DNA of 24,793 nt from an uncultured Lachnospiraceae bacterium (GTDB taxonomy: Bacteria > Bacillota > Clostridia > Lachnospirales > Lachnospiraceae), in assembly GCA_910588535.1 (NCBI GenBank), contig CAJUOO010000048.1:1-24793 (forward strand), given 5' to 3'. Positions 15,801 to 23,418 of this stretch are shown here, one piece after another. The notes beneath the pieces are model-generated. The model worked only from the letters and a program-made list of their open reading frames with translations, was not told the origin of the DNA and searched no databases. The position numbers and the translations under genes were made by a program. Position 1 is the first letter of the stretch; every line of letters starts with the position of its first letter.

Positions 15801-17244
15801 GAAGTCTCACAGACAGACCACCCATTCGTCCAGAAAGCTCCCTCAAGGTGCGAAGCTCCTTTTCATAATCCACCTTACAAGCTTCTCGCGCCGCCTCAGT
15901 AGACTGAATCTCACTCTCCTTTTTTGTAAGTTCCTCCTCTTTCTGCATAATAAGCCTCTGATAATAATGATAGAGGCTGCCTCCTATCCGGTCTCTTTCC
16001 TTGGCACTGTCCTTCTGCTCGTCAAGAAGCACCGCTCGCTTTGCCTGAAGGCTGGACACTCTTCTCTGAAAATCCATCTGCTCTGCATAGAGGCTCGCAC
16101 ACTGATAAAGGCACAGCTTCTTCTCTGCCTCTTCCTTCGCATACTCACTCTTGGTAATGCGAAGCTCAGATTCGATCCGGCTATGAAGCATATCCTTTCT
16201 CTTCTCCTCAAGCTGCCAGATCTCATAGGATCGCTTCTCGTGCTCGATATCCTTAAGCTGCTGTTCAATAAAAAGTATTTCCTGTCCCTTCTTCTCCCTA
16301 TCTAGGACAAGCTGCTCCATCCACAGGGCAAGCTTCTTGATAAATAGAGCTATCTGACTTTTCTGTCTTACAAGCTTCTCCTCTGTATCAGAATATCTGT
16401 CAATCTGCGCGACAAGCTCCTGTGCATCGACAAAATATTGTTCAATAATCTCCTTTCGCCGGATATTGCTCTGATTCTCCCTATACTGCCGAATCAGCTT
16501 TTGTGCCAGAGACTGAAATCCCTTTATTCTGCTATTTCCCTGATTTAATTTGTTTTCCACCGCATCAAGAAGCCATCTCTCCACCAGCCCCCTCTCATCC
16601 TTGGCGTTGGTAAAAAGCTCCGACAGCCCAGATTCCTTAAGATTTACCTTCTTGATAATGCTCTCCCATTCCTTGTGATTGATCTGATATTCCTTTAGCT
16701 TTGAAAAATACTGTCTTCTCTGATAGGCGGAGGACATATCATAATAGGTAAAATCTCCATTCTTATCCTTCTTAAGCTCCTCAAATTCTCGCAGACACGC
16801 GCCAAATCCCTTTAGCAGCCTTCCCTGCGAACTTTTTTCTATCACAGGCAAGTGAGCAATATCATAAGGACATGTGGAGCGGTAAAATCCGGTAAATGTA
16901 TAGATCTCTAGCTCCTCATTATTCGTCTCCTCTGTATTCTGGGACTTTCTCACCATCATTCCCGCAAGAAAATATCCCTGCCCATAATCCAGAGCCCACT
17001 CCGTCATCAAAAATGTGGGGCGGTTGGTTGTAAAATAGCTTTTAAATGGCCTGTCATCAAAATCCCGATATGTCTTATTTACAAACAAGCTGATCACCAT
17101 CTGGACCAAAACCGTCTTACCGCCGCCATTTCTCAAAGATAAAAGTGTGGACTGCCCATTCAGATCAAACGTCTCATCATCGATGCGGATGGTATTCCCA
17201 TTATAATTTAAGTTCATAATCCTTATTCGGTTTATCTTACTCAT
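12847..17244 (-). CDS. jetC: Wadjet JetC, SMC/MukB-like ATPase
   Basis: A 1465-residue SMC-like ATPase, motor of the Wadjet plasmid-restriction complex. The N-terminal head has Walker A LRNGGGKT (37-44). Residues from about 300 to 1200 are long charged coiled coils interrupted by a hinge-like region near 650-750. The C-terminal head has signature SANSGGEG (about 1338) and Walker B VLIMDN (1376-1381), where the position usually occupied by catalytic Glu is Asn. The start at 17244 is chosen because GGAGGAG lies upstream; the frame extends to 17268. It overlaps jetB by 8 bases (ATGAGTAA), implying coupled translation. By length and partners it fits type III Wadjet (DUF5716/DUF6063 partners), assigned from memory of the families. 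Confidence 0.88.
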   Translation of the reverse strand: MSKINRIRIMNLNYNGNTIRIDDETFDLNGQSTLLSLRNGGGKTVLVQMVISLFVNKTYRDFDDRPFKSYFTTNRPTFLMTEWALDYGQGYFLAGMMVRKSQNTEETNNEELEIYTFTGFYRSTCPYDIAHLPVIEKSSQGRLLKGFGACLREFEELKKDKNGDFTYYDMSSAYQRRQYFSKLKEYQINHKEWESIIKKVNLKESGLSELFTNAKDERGLVERWLLDAVENKLNQGNSRIKGFQSLAQKLIRQYRENQSNIRRKEIIEQYFVDAQELVAQIDRYSDTEEKLVRQKSQIALFIKKLALWMEQLVLDREKKGQEILFIEQQLKDIEHEKRSYEIWQLEEKRKDMLHSRIESELRITKSEYAKEEAEKKLCLYQCASLYAEQMDFQRRVSSLQAKRAVLLDEQKDSAKERDRIGGSLYHYYQRLIMQKEEELTKKESEIQSTEAAREACKVDYEKELRTLRELSGRMGGLSVRLRSYDKVEQRFYDRYLKKSADMELARNLLGEYEEGTLALYNRKFEEELTQLNVELGRYSEELHRLKAEEEALIEESESLSLHSSQCEHELMQFKKEYQSMQEEKERRRGILRYMELADAEIDNKGLLLAKLGGRLEELEEERAVCAEKQKAFRKEYENLSQGRIVELPEAIVEYFKDQGIDVIYGMEWLKKNQRGAEENQRLTERNPFLPYSIILGRDVIRRLGKAEKEIYTSFPIPIVVREELDKALEVSENGVLSFGSVHFLVMFNQHLLHPEDLTKLLEEKQQQIKLWQERAERKRREIQEYQSYWNVVERQSYSEDLLKENQRQVKLCEEKHTKLSDAYVLCGQKRKKNQLEQEQARKRLEEGKEAQQTAQRRLEEFGELTSAYKSYLADRQERERLEKKEKNTKEKIGQLKEEEQRLTDQLLYNKDIKKGINSELSSYKRKSALYQSYQEESEWEEQADYVALEARYHAITEGISISIEELSRDLEEENHRLERKIAELKRRNRYHFQKEEYQSLSYSEDMTEYLEQQIKAAAREENAAKEENKGLEKQIAKLDVTLEYARKHMEEKTGYKELVPREKINSTNFDDSLRLAGYECDKRRAELRELMEKLDACKSTQDAMAEYMDFSVTCQVEEREIPSASREELNQYQGKLRRDLRIFTTQREEQRRLTQEMIRRVSAKEIYQEDFFRKGFENLFSLVNQVEDLRLQLETLLASYNSIQQKLQVDLENIERERKSTEEIFFDYVKDIDDHMRQIDKNSSITVRGKTIRMLRIYVPAWEENRELYQKRIQDFTDEYIKWGLDAVEKNQNVDELLGKLITTKKLYDDVVGIRNIEIRLYKIEAEREVPISWTEVSANSGGEGFLSAFVILSSLLSYMRRDESDLFASGEEGKVLIMDNPFAQTNAVHLLKPLMDMAKKTNTQLICLSGLGGDSIYNRFDNIYVLNVVSARIKQGMRYLKSEHIKGEEDKTILPSQFQTEQIE

Positions 17245-17968
17245 CCCCCGTCTCCTCCCAAACTCCAAGTGTCTTGAGAATCTGCCTGTAATTATTCTTA
17301 TTTAATAATTTTAGCTCCATAATATCATCCAGCTTCTTTGTGGTCTTTATCATCTCATCTTCATAGATATAGATAATTAACCCTTGCTTTTCCAGAAAAT
17401 CCATCACACCGTTTATCATTCCTTCCTTCGTGGTCTTTTTTCTAGAATTTCTATCCTCGCTGCGAAGAGATTCAAAAGCCTCTCTCATACTTCTAAAGTC
17501 AAGTCCCTTTCTATCTGACTCCCCCTCACGCTCTGCCCCAGTCCTCAGGCGTTCCGACAATATATTCTGCAGTTCTCCCATCTTAAGAAAATCCCTTGCC
17601 TTGCATCTGCCACCCTGCCCATCGTAAAATTCCGAAAACAAAGTTAGTATAATAAACTGCGACAGATAATAGTCCTTATCCGTCGCCCCTGACCGACAAA
17701 GTTCCCGCTTAAGCTCTGCCTTGGAATATCCCAAAAAATCATTTCCAACCTCAGGCATCATATAGATCACGCTCCCGTAGCGCTCCACCATGCACTCTAC
17801 AATCTCCCCTTGGCTTTTCACCAAATTCATAATATCCTCGTTCTCCACATACGCTTTAAACAGATCCACATCCTCTTCCTCCGACAAGCTGCCATACCGC
17901 AGCAAGTGGCCAAAAACTGACTGACTAAGCCTTATGCTCTCCATCTCATATGCCATATCATACCCCAT
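17237..17968 (-). CDS. jetB: Wadjet JetB, MukE-like subunit (DUF6063-like)
   Basis: A 243-residue protein between jetA and jetC, the position and size of the MukE-like KITE subunit JetB. It is predicted soluble and helical with winged-helix-like segments (about 14-100, and a C-terminal stretch GMINGVMDFLEKQGLIIYIY typical of the closing winged helix). The identification rests mainly on context and on resemblance to DUF6063. The 3' end overlaps jetC. The 5' end lies against the R3 array: the only purine-rich stretch before the ATG (GAGAAGAAAGA) is the edge sequence of the repeat. ATG 17956 is an alternative start. Confidence 0.8.
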   Translation of the reverse strand: MGYDMAYEMESIRLSQSVFGHLLRYGSLSEEEDVDLFKAYVENEDIMNLVKSQGEIVECMVERYGSVIYMMPEVGNDFLGYSKAELKRELCRSGATDKDYYLSQFIILTLFSEFYDGQGGRCKARDFLKMGELQNILSERLRTGAEREGESDRKGLDFRSMREAFESLRSEDRNSRKKTTKEGMINGVMDFLEKQGLIIYIYEDEMIKTTKKLDDIMELKLLNKNNYRQILKTLGVWEETGDE

Positions 17969-17985
17969 TCTTTCTTCTCACACTA

Positions 17986-18255
17986 CCTTCATGATTCCGC
18001 TTCGCGGAATCCCAAATCTATACAGAGAATGCCGCATTTTAGGCATTCTCTGGTGTGAGACTTAGAACTTCTTCATGAAGCAGCTTTTGCTGCGAATGAT
18101 TAGAAGTTCTTCTCACTCTACCCCCATGATTCCGCTTCGCGGAATCCTAAATCTATACAGAGAATGCCGCATTTTAGGCATTCTCTGGTGTGAGACTTAG
18201 AACTTCTTCATGAAGCAGCTTTTGCTGCGAATGATTAGAAGTTCTTCTCACACTA
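17986..18255 (+). repeat. R3 structured repeat, two tandem units between jetA and jetB
   Basis: Two nearly identical units (17990-18116 and 18125-18251, 127 bp each, period 135) fill the jetA-jetB gap. Each has hairpin 1 GATTCCGCTTCGCGGAATC, hairpin 2 CAGAGAATGCC/GGCATTCTCTG, and hairpin 3 GTGAG...AGAACTTC / GAAGTTCT...CTCAC with inner GCAGCTTTTGCTGC. The 14-mer TTCTTCTCACACTA occurs at 17972-17985 and again at 18242-18255, exactly 270 (2 x 135) bases apart. The second overlaps the jetA stop codon and the first supplies the jetB leader. Removing 270 bases would leave jetA and jetB about 14 bases apart, so this looks like an insertion into a formerly tight operon junction. Confidence 0.9.
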
Positions 18256-19845
18256 TTCACACCACAGCTCTACATCTGAGCAGCGAATTGTCTTGTACTC
18301 CCCATCCTCCGACCACACATGTTCAAAGTAAACTGGCTCACCCCTCGCTGTGCGCGCGGCATGTATTATCTTTATATGCAAAAGCTCTGGTTTTTGCCTG
18401 ATAAGAAGCAGCATCTCATTAAGCTGAAAGCTCCCAGAACTTTCAAGCAGATACTCTCTTTGCTCCTGAGCAAGTGCCTCCAGATCCATGGTCTCTGCAG
18501 TCAGCAGCTCTATTATAATCTCGCGAAAAATCTCAAGACTTGGTATTAACGTCTGGCCCTGAGCTGCAAATACCTCATTCCTAAGCTCCGACAAAGTAAT
18601 CCTTCCTCTCTCTGCCATTAAAATAAGTATTAACTCTAGGCTTTCCTCATATTTCTTTAATCGCTCCCTTGCCCGCTGCTCCTGTTCCTCCTCATATGCC
18701 TCCCCGTCAAAATCAAGCTCGACCGACTCATCCTCCTTCGCCTCTCTTCTCAGCCTTCTCTGATATTCAAATGCCTTCTCAGGATGATACCGCTTCTCTG
18801 GTGCTTTAAAAAAAAGTGTCCCGATCATTTCATGCGCCACCCCAAGCAAAGAAACATCTGCCAAAATACGATCATAGATCTCACTTCTAAAATAAAATCT
18901 CTGCACCATTGTCATATTCGAATAGTTTTCCAGCTCCATATCATACAACGTCTTCAGGTCAAAATGCTCATTCAAGATCCTCTGATGCTCATCCAGTGAC
19001 TGATTCAGATACCCCTCTATCGTCCGCAGGCTCTCCAAACTCTCCTTGTCCTTATCCGAGAGCGTGCTAATATGAATCTCCTGTTCCTCAAACTCTTTCT
19101 CCCGCGCCGCCACCACTTCCTTGTGAACCTTAAACTCCTGTCTTGTCCTCTCAATGGTCTGAATAGTTTCCTCAATCATCTGCCTGTACTCCTCCACCGA
19201 ATAAGAAAGTGCGCTTTGTCGGATTCTTCGCATCGCCTCCTGAATCTTCTGATTCTGTATTCGAAGCTGCTCAAACACATTTTTTATATCATGAACCGCT
19301 CTGCTATAATCCGCCTTTTCCAGATGCAGCTTAAATAACATCTCATGCACCGTAAGCTTTAAATTATTCTCAAGCTCCATCGTAGACAACATCAAGCTGT
19401 AGCCCTCATCTGTCAGAAAATAGGATGTCCGCCTTACGCCATCCTGATAGATAATCTTATTGGCAATATAACTAATATGGATGTCTTCATACTTCTTTTC
19501 TTCATAATGATATCCTCTAAAATACATGGCAGATCCAGAATTGCTCAATATAACATGAACTATAAAATCCGCCAGTTCCCGCTGCTCCTCGCGCGAATAG
19601 CCCCTTCTATAATACTTACCATCCACCGCTCCAATAAATTCTGCAATCTGATCTAACGTACAATCCTCCTCCCTCAAAGAATATTCCATAAGAAATAAAA
19701 GCACCGTAAAGATCATATTTATCTGATCTTCCATCCCCTCGATGCCATACTGCTTCCAAGTAGTCTTTTGGAGGCTGTTATTGATCAAAACAGCATATCT
19801 GCCCACACTTTTCATACGCTTAGGAAAATCCTTTAAAAAATCCAT
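18253..19845 (-). CDS. jetA: Wadjet JetA, MukF-like kleisin subunit (DUF5716-like)
   Basis: A 530-residue kleisin-like subunit expected to bridge the JetC heads and bind JetB. An N-terminal winged-helix region (about 1-130) starts MDFLKDFPKRMKSVGRYAVL. It is followed by long helices and a coiled coil (about 185-290), then a second domain ending in a winged-helix-like segment (ERGRITLSELRNEVFAAQGQ). It is recognised as the DUF5716/JetA family. The ATG at 19845 follows AGGAGG with 5 bases spacing; a GTG just upstream is in frame but less likely. jetD ends 49 bases before it. The TAG stop overlaps the R3 array. Confidence 0.85.
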   Translation of the reverse strand: MDFLKDFPKRMKSVGRYAVLINNSLQKTTWKQYGIEGMEDQINMIFTVLLFLMEYSLREEDCTLDQIAEFIGAVDGKYYRRGYSREEQRELADFIVHVILSNSGSAMYFRGYHYEEKKYEDIHISYIANKIIYQDGVRRTSYFLTDEGYSLMLSTMELENNLKLTVHEMLFKLHLEKADYSRAVHDIKNVFEQLRIQNQKIQEAMRRIRQSALSYSVEEYRQMIEETIQTIERTRQEFKVHKEVVAAREKEFEEQEIHISTLSDKDKESLESLRTIEGYLNQSLDEHQRILNEHFDLKTLYDMELENYSNMTMVQRFYFRSEIYDRILADVSLLGVAHEMIGTLFFKAPEKRYHPEKAFEYQRRLRREAKEDESVELDFDGEAYEEEQEQRARERLKKYEESLELILILMAERGRITLSELRNEVFAAQGQTLIPSLEIFREIIIELLTAETMDLEALAQEQREYLLESSGSFQLNEMLLLIRQKPELLHIKIIHAARTARGEPVYFEHVWSEDGEYKTIRCSDVELWCE

Positions 19846-19893
19846 CACATCCTCCTTTCTGCACTCTCTGAAAAATTTCTTGAAAAGCCCACC

Positions 19894-20901
19894 CTACTCA
19901 TGCCAAATTTGTGTATACTCACCCACATGTAAGATCTCCTGAGGAATATATCGATCACTTGTCAAAATTCTCTGTATTTTTCTTCTGATCTCATCAGAAA
20001 ACCACGATAAAAAATACGCACCCGCATGAGTATTCTGCCCCTCCTTGCGAGTAGGCAGCGCATCTACTCCTATCTGCTCTGCCCGCCTCACCATCCTCTC
20101 ATATGCTTCCACAAACAACTCTATCTTCTTTCTATCTCCATATTTTCTCACCAGAAGCTCATAGATCAACATTCCCTCATAGTCCAGATCTCCAAAATAA
20201 TATAATTGATTTTCCTTGTGAGCAAAATAAGGCTCCGCCACATCCATATAATCTTCAAAACTTCTCAAGATCGCTTTTCCTCCTCCATAGATCAGCGTGC
20301 CCGGCGTAAGTCCCATAATCTCACTGCCTCCTTCTGTCAAATATCTTCGCATACTGTAGAAGGTGTCCTTATTTTCAATTATCAAAAGAGTCTGCGGCGC
20401 TTGTTTGCTGTGGGAATAATAAGACATTGGTTCTGAGGTGATATAATAATTCAAAAGCTCTTCTGGAACTCCCAGCCGGGAAAGCAACTCTACACCACCT
20501 TCATGGTCAAGAAACTTTTCCCGATGAAAGATGGCAAAGCTTCTCTCATTGATCGTCATTGGAATCTCTAACTCATCCTTGCACTGATTGAAATACTTGC
20601 AAAGAAGAAGTATCTTTTCCCTATCCTTCCGATACCTATCAGGATTTTTCAGATAATAATCTGGTTTTAAGATGGGATTTAGATGATACATAAGCTCTTC
20701 CCTAAATTCCACATCCTCCTTATCCTGTTCAAACCTCCAATAAGAATTAAAAAGTGCCGGCTTTCTTCCATTTAAGCCAGAAGCTTTTACAGGAGAAAGT
20801 CTGCCCTCCTCGATCTCAGAACAAATATAAGAATAAAGCTGCGCATAATCCATATCAGGATGAGATGTCTCAATGGCAGAGAGCGAGAGCTTTTTTTTCA
20901 T
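19894..20901 (-). CDS. jetD: Wadjet JetD, Toprim-type nuclease subunit (DUF2220-like)
   Basis: A 335-residue protein, first gene of the operon. JetD resembles the topoisomerase VI A subunit and cleaves plasmid DNA held by the JetABC motor. The Toprim signature is visible: E176 in LLIIENKDTF and D238/D240 in YYFGDLDYEGM. The N-terminal half (about 1-150) would be the winged-helix/CAP-like and arm region. ATG 20901 is chosen because AAAGGAA is 6 bases upstream of it and too close to the in-frame ATG at 20907. Acidic residues expected for metal-dependent cleavage are intact, so the gene looks functional. Confidence 0.87.
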   Translation of the reverse strand: MKKKLSLSAIETSHPDMDYAQLYSYICSEIEEGRLSPVKASGLNGRKPALFNSYWRFEQDKEDVEFREELMYHLNPILKPDYYLKNPDRYRKDREKILLLCKYFNQCKDELEIPMTINERSFAIFHREKFLDHEGGVELLSRLGVPEELLNYYITSEPMSYYSHSKQAPQTLLIIENKDTFYSMRRYLTEGGSEIMGLTPGTLIYGGGKAILRSFEDYMDVAEPYFAHKENQLYYFGDLDYEGMLIYELLVRKYGDRKKIELFVEAYERMVRRAEQIGVDALPTRKEGQNTHAGAYFLSWFSDEIRRKIQRILTSDRYIPQEILHVGEYTQIWHE

Positions 20902-20965
20902 AATCATTTCCTTTCTGGAATTTCTTTCTTGATATTTTTCGACTTTTTAGTATCCGAATACAAAC

Positions 20966-20994
20966 ATTATATGACAAGCTGGAAAAATTTACAA
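20966..20994 (-). promoter_or_regulatory. Putative sigma-A promoter of the Wadjet operon
   Basis: On the reverse strand TTGTAA (20994-20989) is followed after exactly 17 bases by a consensus TATAAT (20971-20966), about 65 bases upstream of the jetD start. No operator-like dyad overlaps it. It is divergent from the blaI promoter, with the two -35 boxes about 27 bases apart. Confidence 0.7.
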
Positions 20995-21020
20995 CATGGA
21001 TTCATCTTTTAAAAATCATC

Positions 21021-21049
21021 TTGTATTCTAATTATAATTCTCTTATAAT
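21021..21049 (+). promoter_or_regulatory. Putative promoter of blaI-blaR1
   Basis: TTGTAT (21021-21026), a 17-base spacer and consensus TATAAT (21044-21049) precede blaI by about 50 bases. A short dyad TCTACTATTAGA (21049-21060) lies at the expected start of transcription and could be an autoregulatory operator. It lacks the clear TACA/TGTA core seen upstream of the PBP pseudogene, so the operator call is weak. Confidence 0.65.
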
Positions 21050-21100
21050 CTACTATTAGATACCAATATGCATCTATCTGTGCAAAAGGAGGAAGTTATT

Positions 21101-21487
21101 ATGGCAGCACTGCCCCAGATTTCAGAAGCGGAATTTGAAGTTATGAAAATTGTGTGGAAATACGCCCCGATCAATACCAATGAGATCACTGAACGGCTCG
21201 TCAAGACCACAACATGGAGCCCCAAAACCATCCAAACTCTAATTAAGCGCCTTGTGACAAAGGGGGTTCTCTCCTATGAAAAACAAAGCAGGGTATTTGT
21301 CTACACTCCACTTTTTAAGGAAGCAGACTATATTGGTCAGGAAAGCAATTCTTTTCTAAACCGCTTTTATAATGGAAATATCGCCTCCATGCTGTCTGCC
21401 TATATAGAGAATGATAAATTATCTGAATCAGAGATCAGCGCTCTTCGCTCTCTTCTCTCCAAGGATACGAAAAAAGGAGGAAAGTAA
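21101..21487 (+). CDS. blaI: BlaI/MecI-family transcriptional repressor
   Basis: A 128-residue repressor of beta-lactam response genes. It has an N-terminal winged helix (about 1-75, with TTTWSPKTIQTLIKRLVTKG) and a C-terminal dimerisation region (SFLNRFYNGNIASMLSAYIE, 84-103) where BlaI proteins are cleaved upon induction. The ATG at 21101 is chosen because AAAGGAGG lies 8 bases upstream; the frame extends to 21068 without a ribosome site. It ends one base before blaR1, so the two are one operon. The likely target operators lie at 24494-24577. Confidence 0.92.
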   Translation: MAALPQISEAEFEVMKIVWKYAPINTNEITERLVKTTTWSPKTIQTLIKRLVTKGVLSYEKQSRVFVYTPLFKEADYIGQESNSFLNRFYNGNIASMLSAYIENDKLSESEISALRSLLSKDTKKGGK

Positions 21488-21488
21488 T

Positions 21489-23306
21489 ATGTCCGCCTTT
21501 TTTATTCGATTTGCGTTCTGCAATCTCTTTATCAGCGTTGCGATTGGTCTTTTGCTTATCGCAAAGCATCTGCTACGGAATGTCTTGACAAGCCGCATGC
21601 AATATAATTTATGGTTTTTGTTATTTGGATTGCTGATCGTTCCATTTCTTCCTATTCGGCTCAATCCTCTGTCCATCTTTTTATGGTTCAGCCATGCAGA
21701 TGCGGCTGTCTCTGCCTCACCTGCCCCTGCTTTTGAGCAAACAGTACAGCAAAATGGCAATCTCTCCACTGGCTGGATCAATGATTTCCATATTTCTGCC
21801 AGCCAAGAGCTCCCGCCTGTACTTGGGATATTGTTGGGCATACTATGGATAAGTGGGGGACTTATCGTTCTATTTGCAGTGATAAGAGCGAGACTTCACT
21901 TTCGGGCAATAAAAAAATCTTCTCTTCCGCTTGAAAATCCACAGGTGCAAGCTCTGTACCACTCCTGTCTGCAAGAACTGGGTATAAAAAGAACCATTCC
22001 TGTCCGCAGCACTGCATATCTGAAGTCACCTGTGATAGAAGGTCTATTTCTGCCCTGTATCTATCTTCCGCTTCCTCTGGTTTGTGGTAATGATCTTACA
22101 GAGCTTCGTTATATGCTGTTACATGAATTGTCCCACCATAAACACCGGGATGCCATCAGCAGTTATTTTATGAATATTTCTTGTATTGTATATTGGTTTC
22201 ATCCTCTTATCTGGCATGTGGTAAAAGAGATACAAAGTGATAGAGAAGTTGCATGCGACGCTGCAGTCCTAAAGCTGCTCACAGAAGATTCATATCTTAC
22301 TTATGGAAATACTTTGATCAATTTTGCCGAGCGAATGTCCTTCACACCTTTCCCCTTTGCTCTGGGTATTGGCGGAAGTATGACACAGATGAAAAAAAGA
22401 ATCCGCCATATTGCCGGATATCAGCCTGCCTCCACGGCAAAACGTCTGCGCGGGATATTGGCTTGTTTTCTGGTTTTTATTCTTCTATCCAGTTTTGTGC
22501 CTGCCCTTTCTCTACACGCCGCAGACTCAGACCGATATTCCTTCAATCAAACAGACAGCACCATCACCTCTCTTGACCTTGATGCTTTTTTTGATGGTGG
22601 TGCTGGCAGTTTTGTATTGTATGACTCGTCCACAGATCTATGGCAGATCTATAATATGGATCTTGCCGTAACCCGCATAGCTCCAGCCTCCACCTTTAAA
22701 CCCTACAGTGCTCTTCTAGGATTGGAGGCCGGCATACTATCTCCTTCACAGACAGAGCTTCTCTGGGATGGCACAACATATCCTTATGAGAGTTGGAATG
22801 GTGATCAGACATTATACTCTGCCATGCAAGATTCTGTCTCATGGTATTTCCAGTCCATTGACAAACAGCTTGGATTGTCCGCCATCCGTTCCTTTGTGCG
22901 TGACAACCATTATGGAAATCAGACAGTCCGTGGGGAGTCTTCCTCCTACTGGATCAACTCCTCTCTTCGCATCTCTCCCATCGAGCAGGTGGAGATGCTG
23001 ATAAAATTATACTACAACGACTATTTATTCAACCCAGAACACATTGAGATGGTAAAAAATTCTCTCTTTCTGCTCTCCACAGCCGATGGCTCCCTCTACG
23101 GAAAAACAGGGACGATAGAATACAATCAGCAAAATACCACCGGCTGGTTTATCGGCTTTTTAGAAAAAGAGAATCATGTCTATTTCTTTGCGACAGATAT
23201 TCACAATAAAAACGGCGCTGCCGGCTCCACTGCTGTCCAGATCACTCTGTCGGCTCTGTCTGATCTGGCACTGTGGGGATCACCTCAGGATGAAGTATAC
23301 AGGTAA
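21489..23306 (+). CDS. blaR1: BlaR1-type beta-lactam sensor-transducer metalloprotease
   Basis: A 605-residue membrane sensor, full length for BlaR1/MecR1. Membrane spans lie at about 3-25, 41-58, 109-131 and 321-340. The cytoplasmic zinc protease motif HELSH is at 212-216, followed by EIQSDREVACD. The extracellular sensor domain (about 345-605) has S401-T-F-K404 and K539-T-G. The second motif is S449-V-S where S. aureus BlaR1 has SVN. Beta-lactam acylation of the serine should activate the protease and lead to BlaI loss. GGAGG precedes the ATG at 21489; the frame is open to 21411 but that part overlaps blaI. Confidence 0.93.
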   Translation: MSAFFIRFAFCNLFISVAIGLLLIAKHLLRNVLTSRMQYNLWFLLFGLLIVPFLPIRLNPLSIFLWFSHADAAVSASPAPAFEQTVQQNGNLSTGWINDFHISASQELPPVLGILLGILWISGGLIVLFAVIRARLHFRAIKKSSLPLENPQVQALYHSCLQELGIKRTIPVRSTAYLKSPVIEGLFLPCIYLPLPLVCGNDLTELRYMLLHELSHHKHRDAISSYFMNISCIVYWFHPLIWHVVKEIQSDREVACDAAVLKLLTEDSYLTYGNTLINFAERMSFTPFPFALGIGGSMTQMKKRIRHIAGYQPASTAKRLRGILACFLVFILLSSFVPALSLHAADSDRYSFNQTDSTITSLDLDAFFDGGAGSFVLYDSSTDLWQIYNMDLAVTRIAPASTFKPYSALLGLEAGILSPSQTELLWDGTTYPYESWNGDQTLYSAMQDSVSWYFQSIDKQLGLSAIRSFVRDNHYGNQTVRGESSSYWINSSLRISPIEQVEMLIKLYYNDYLFNPEHIEMVKNSLFLLSTADGSLYGKTGTIEYNQQNTTGWFIGFLEKENHVYFFATDIHNKNGAAGSTAVQITLSALSDLALWGSPQDEVYR

Positions 23307-23316
23307 GATATGTAAG

Positions 23317-23346
23317 GATTCTACCTCCTGCCAAGGAGGTGGAATC
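23317..23346 (+). terminator. Hairpin after blaR1, probable bidirectional terminator
   Basis: GATTCTACCTCCT (23317-23329) pairs with AGGAGGTGGAATC (23334-23346) as a 13-bp stem with one G-T pair and a GCCA loop, directly after the blaR1 stop. The following tract (TTGTGTGT) is only moderately T-rich. It lies between the convergent blaR1 and PBP genes. Confidence 0.6.
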
Positions 23347-23418
23347 TTGTGTGTCAATCGGAATGAGCACTCTACTCCACAAAAATGTCTTAAAAAAATC
23401 CTGATAAGCCTTCTATTT

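Noticed and set aside
12847..17244. SbcC or chromosomal SMC/MukB rather than JetC
   Set aside because: The neighbours (kleisin-like, KITE-like and Toprim JetD-like genes in one operon) are specific to Wadjet, and no sbcD or scpAB is present.
17990..18251. Possible CRISPR array, because of regular repeats beside a defence operon
   Set aside because: The units are 127 bp with internal hairpins and nearly identical throughout; there are no variable spacers and no cas genes.
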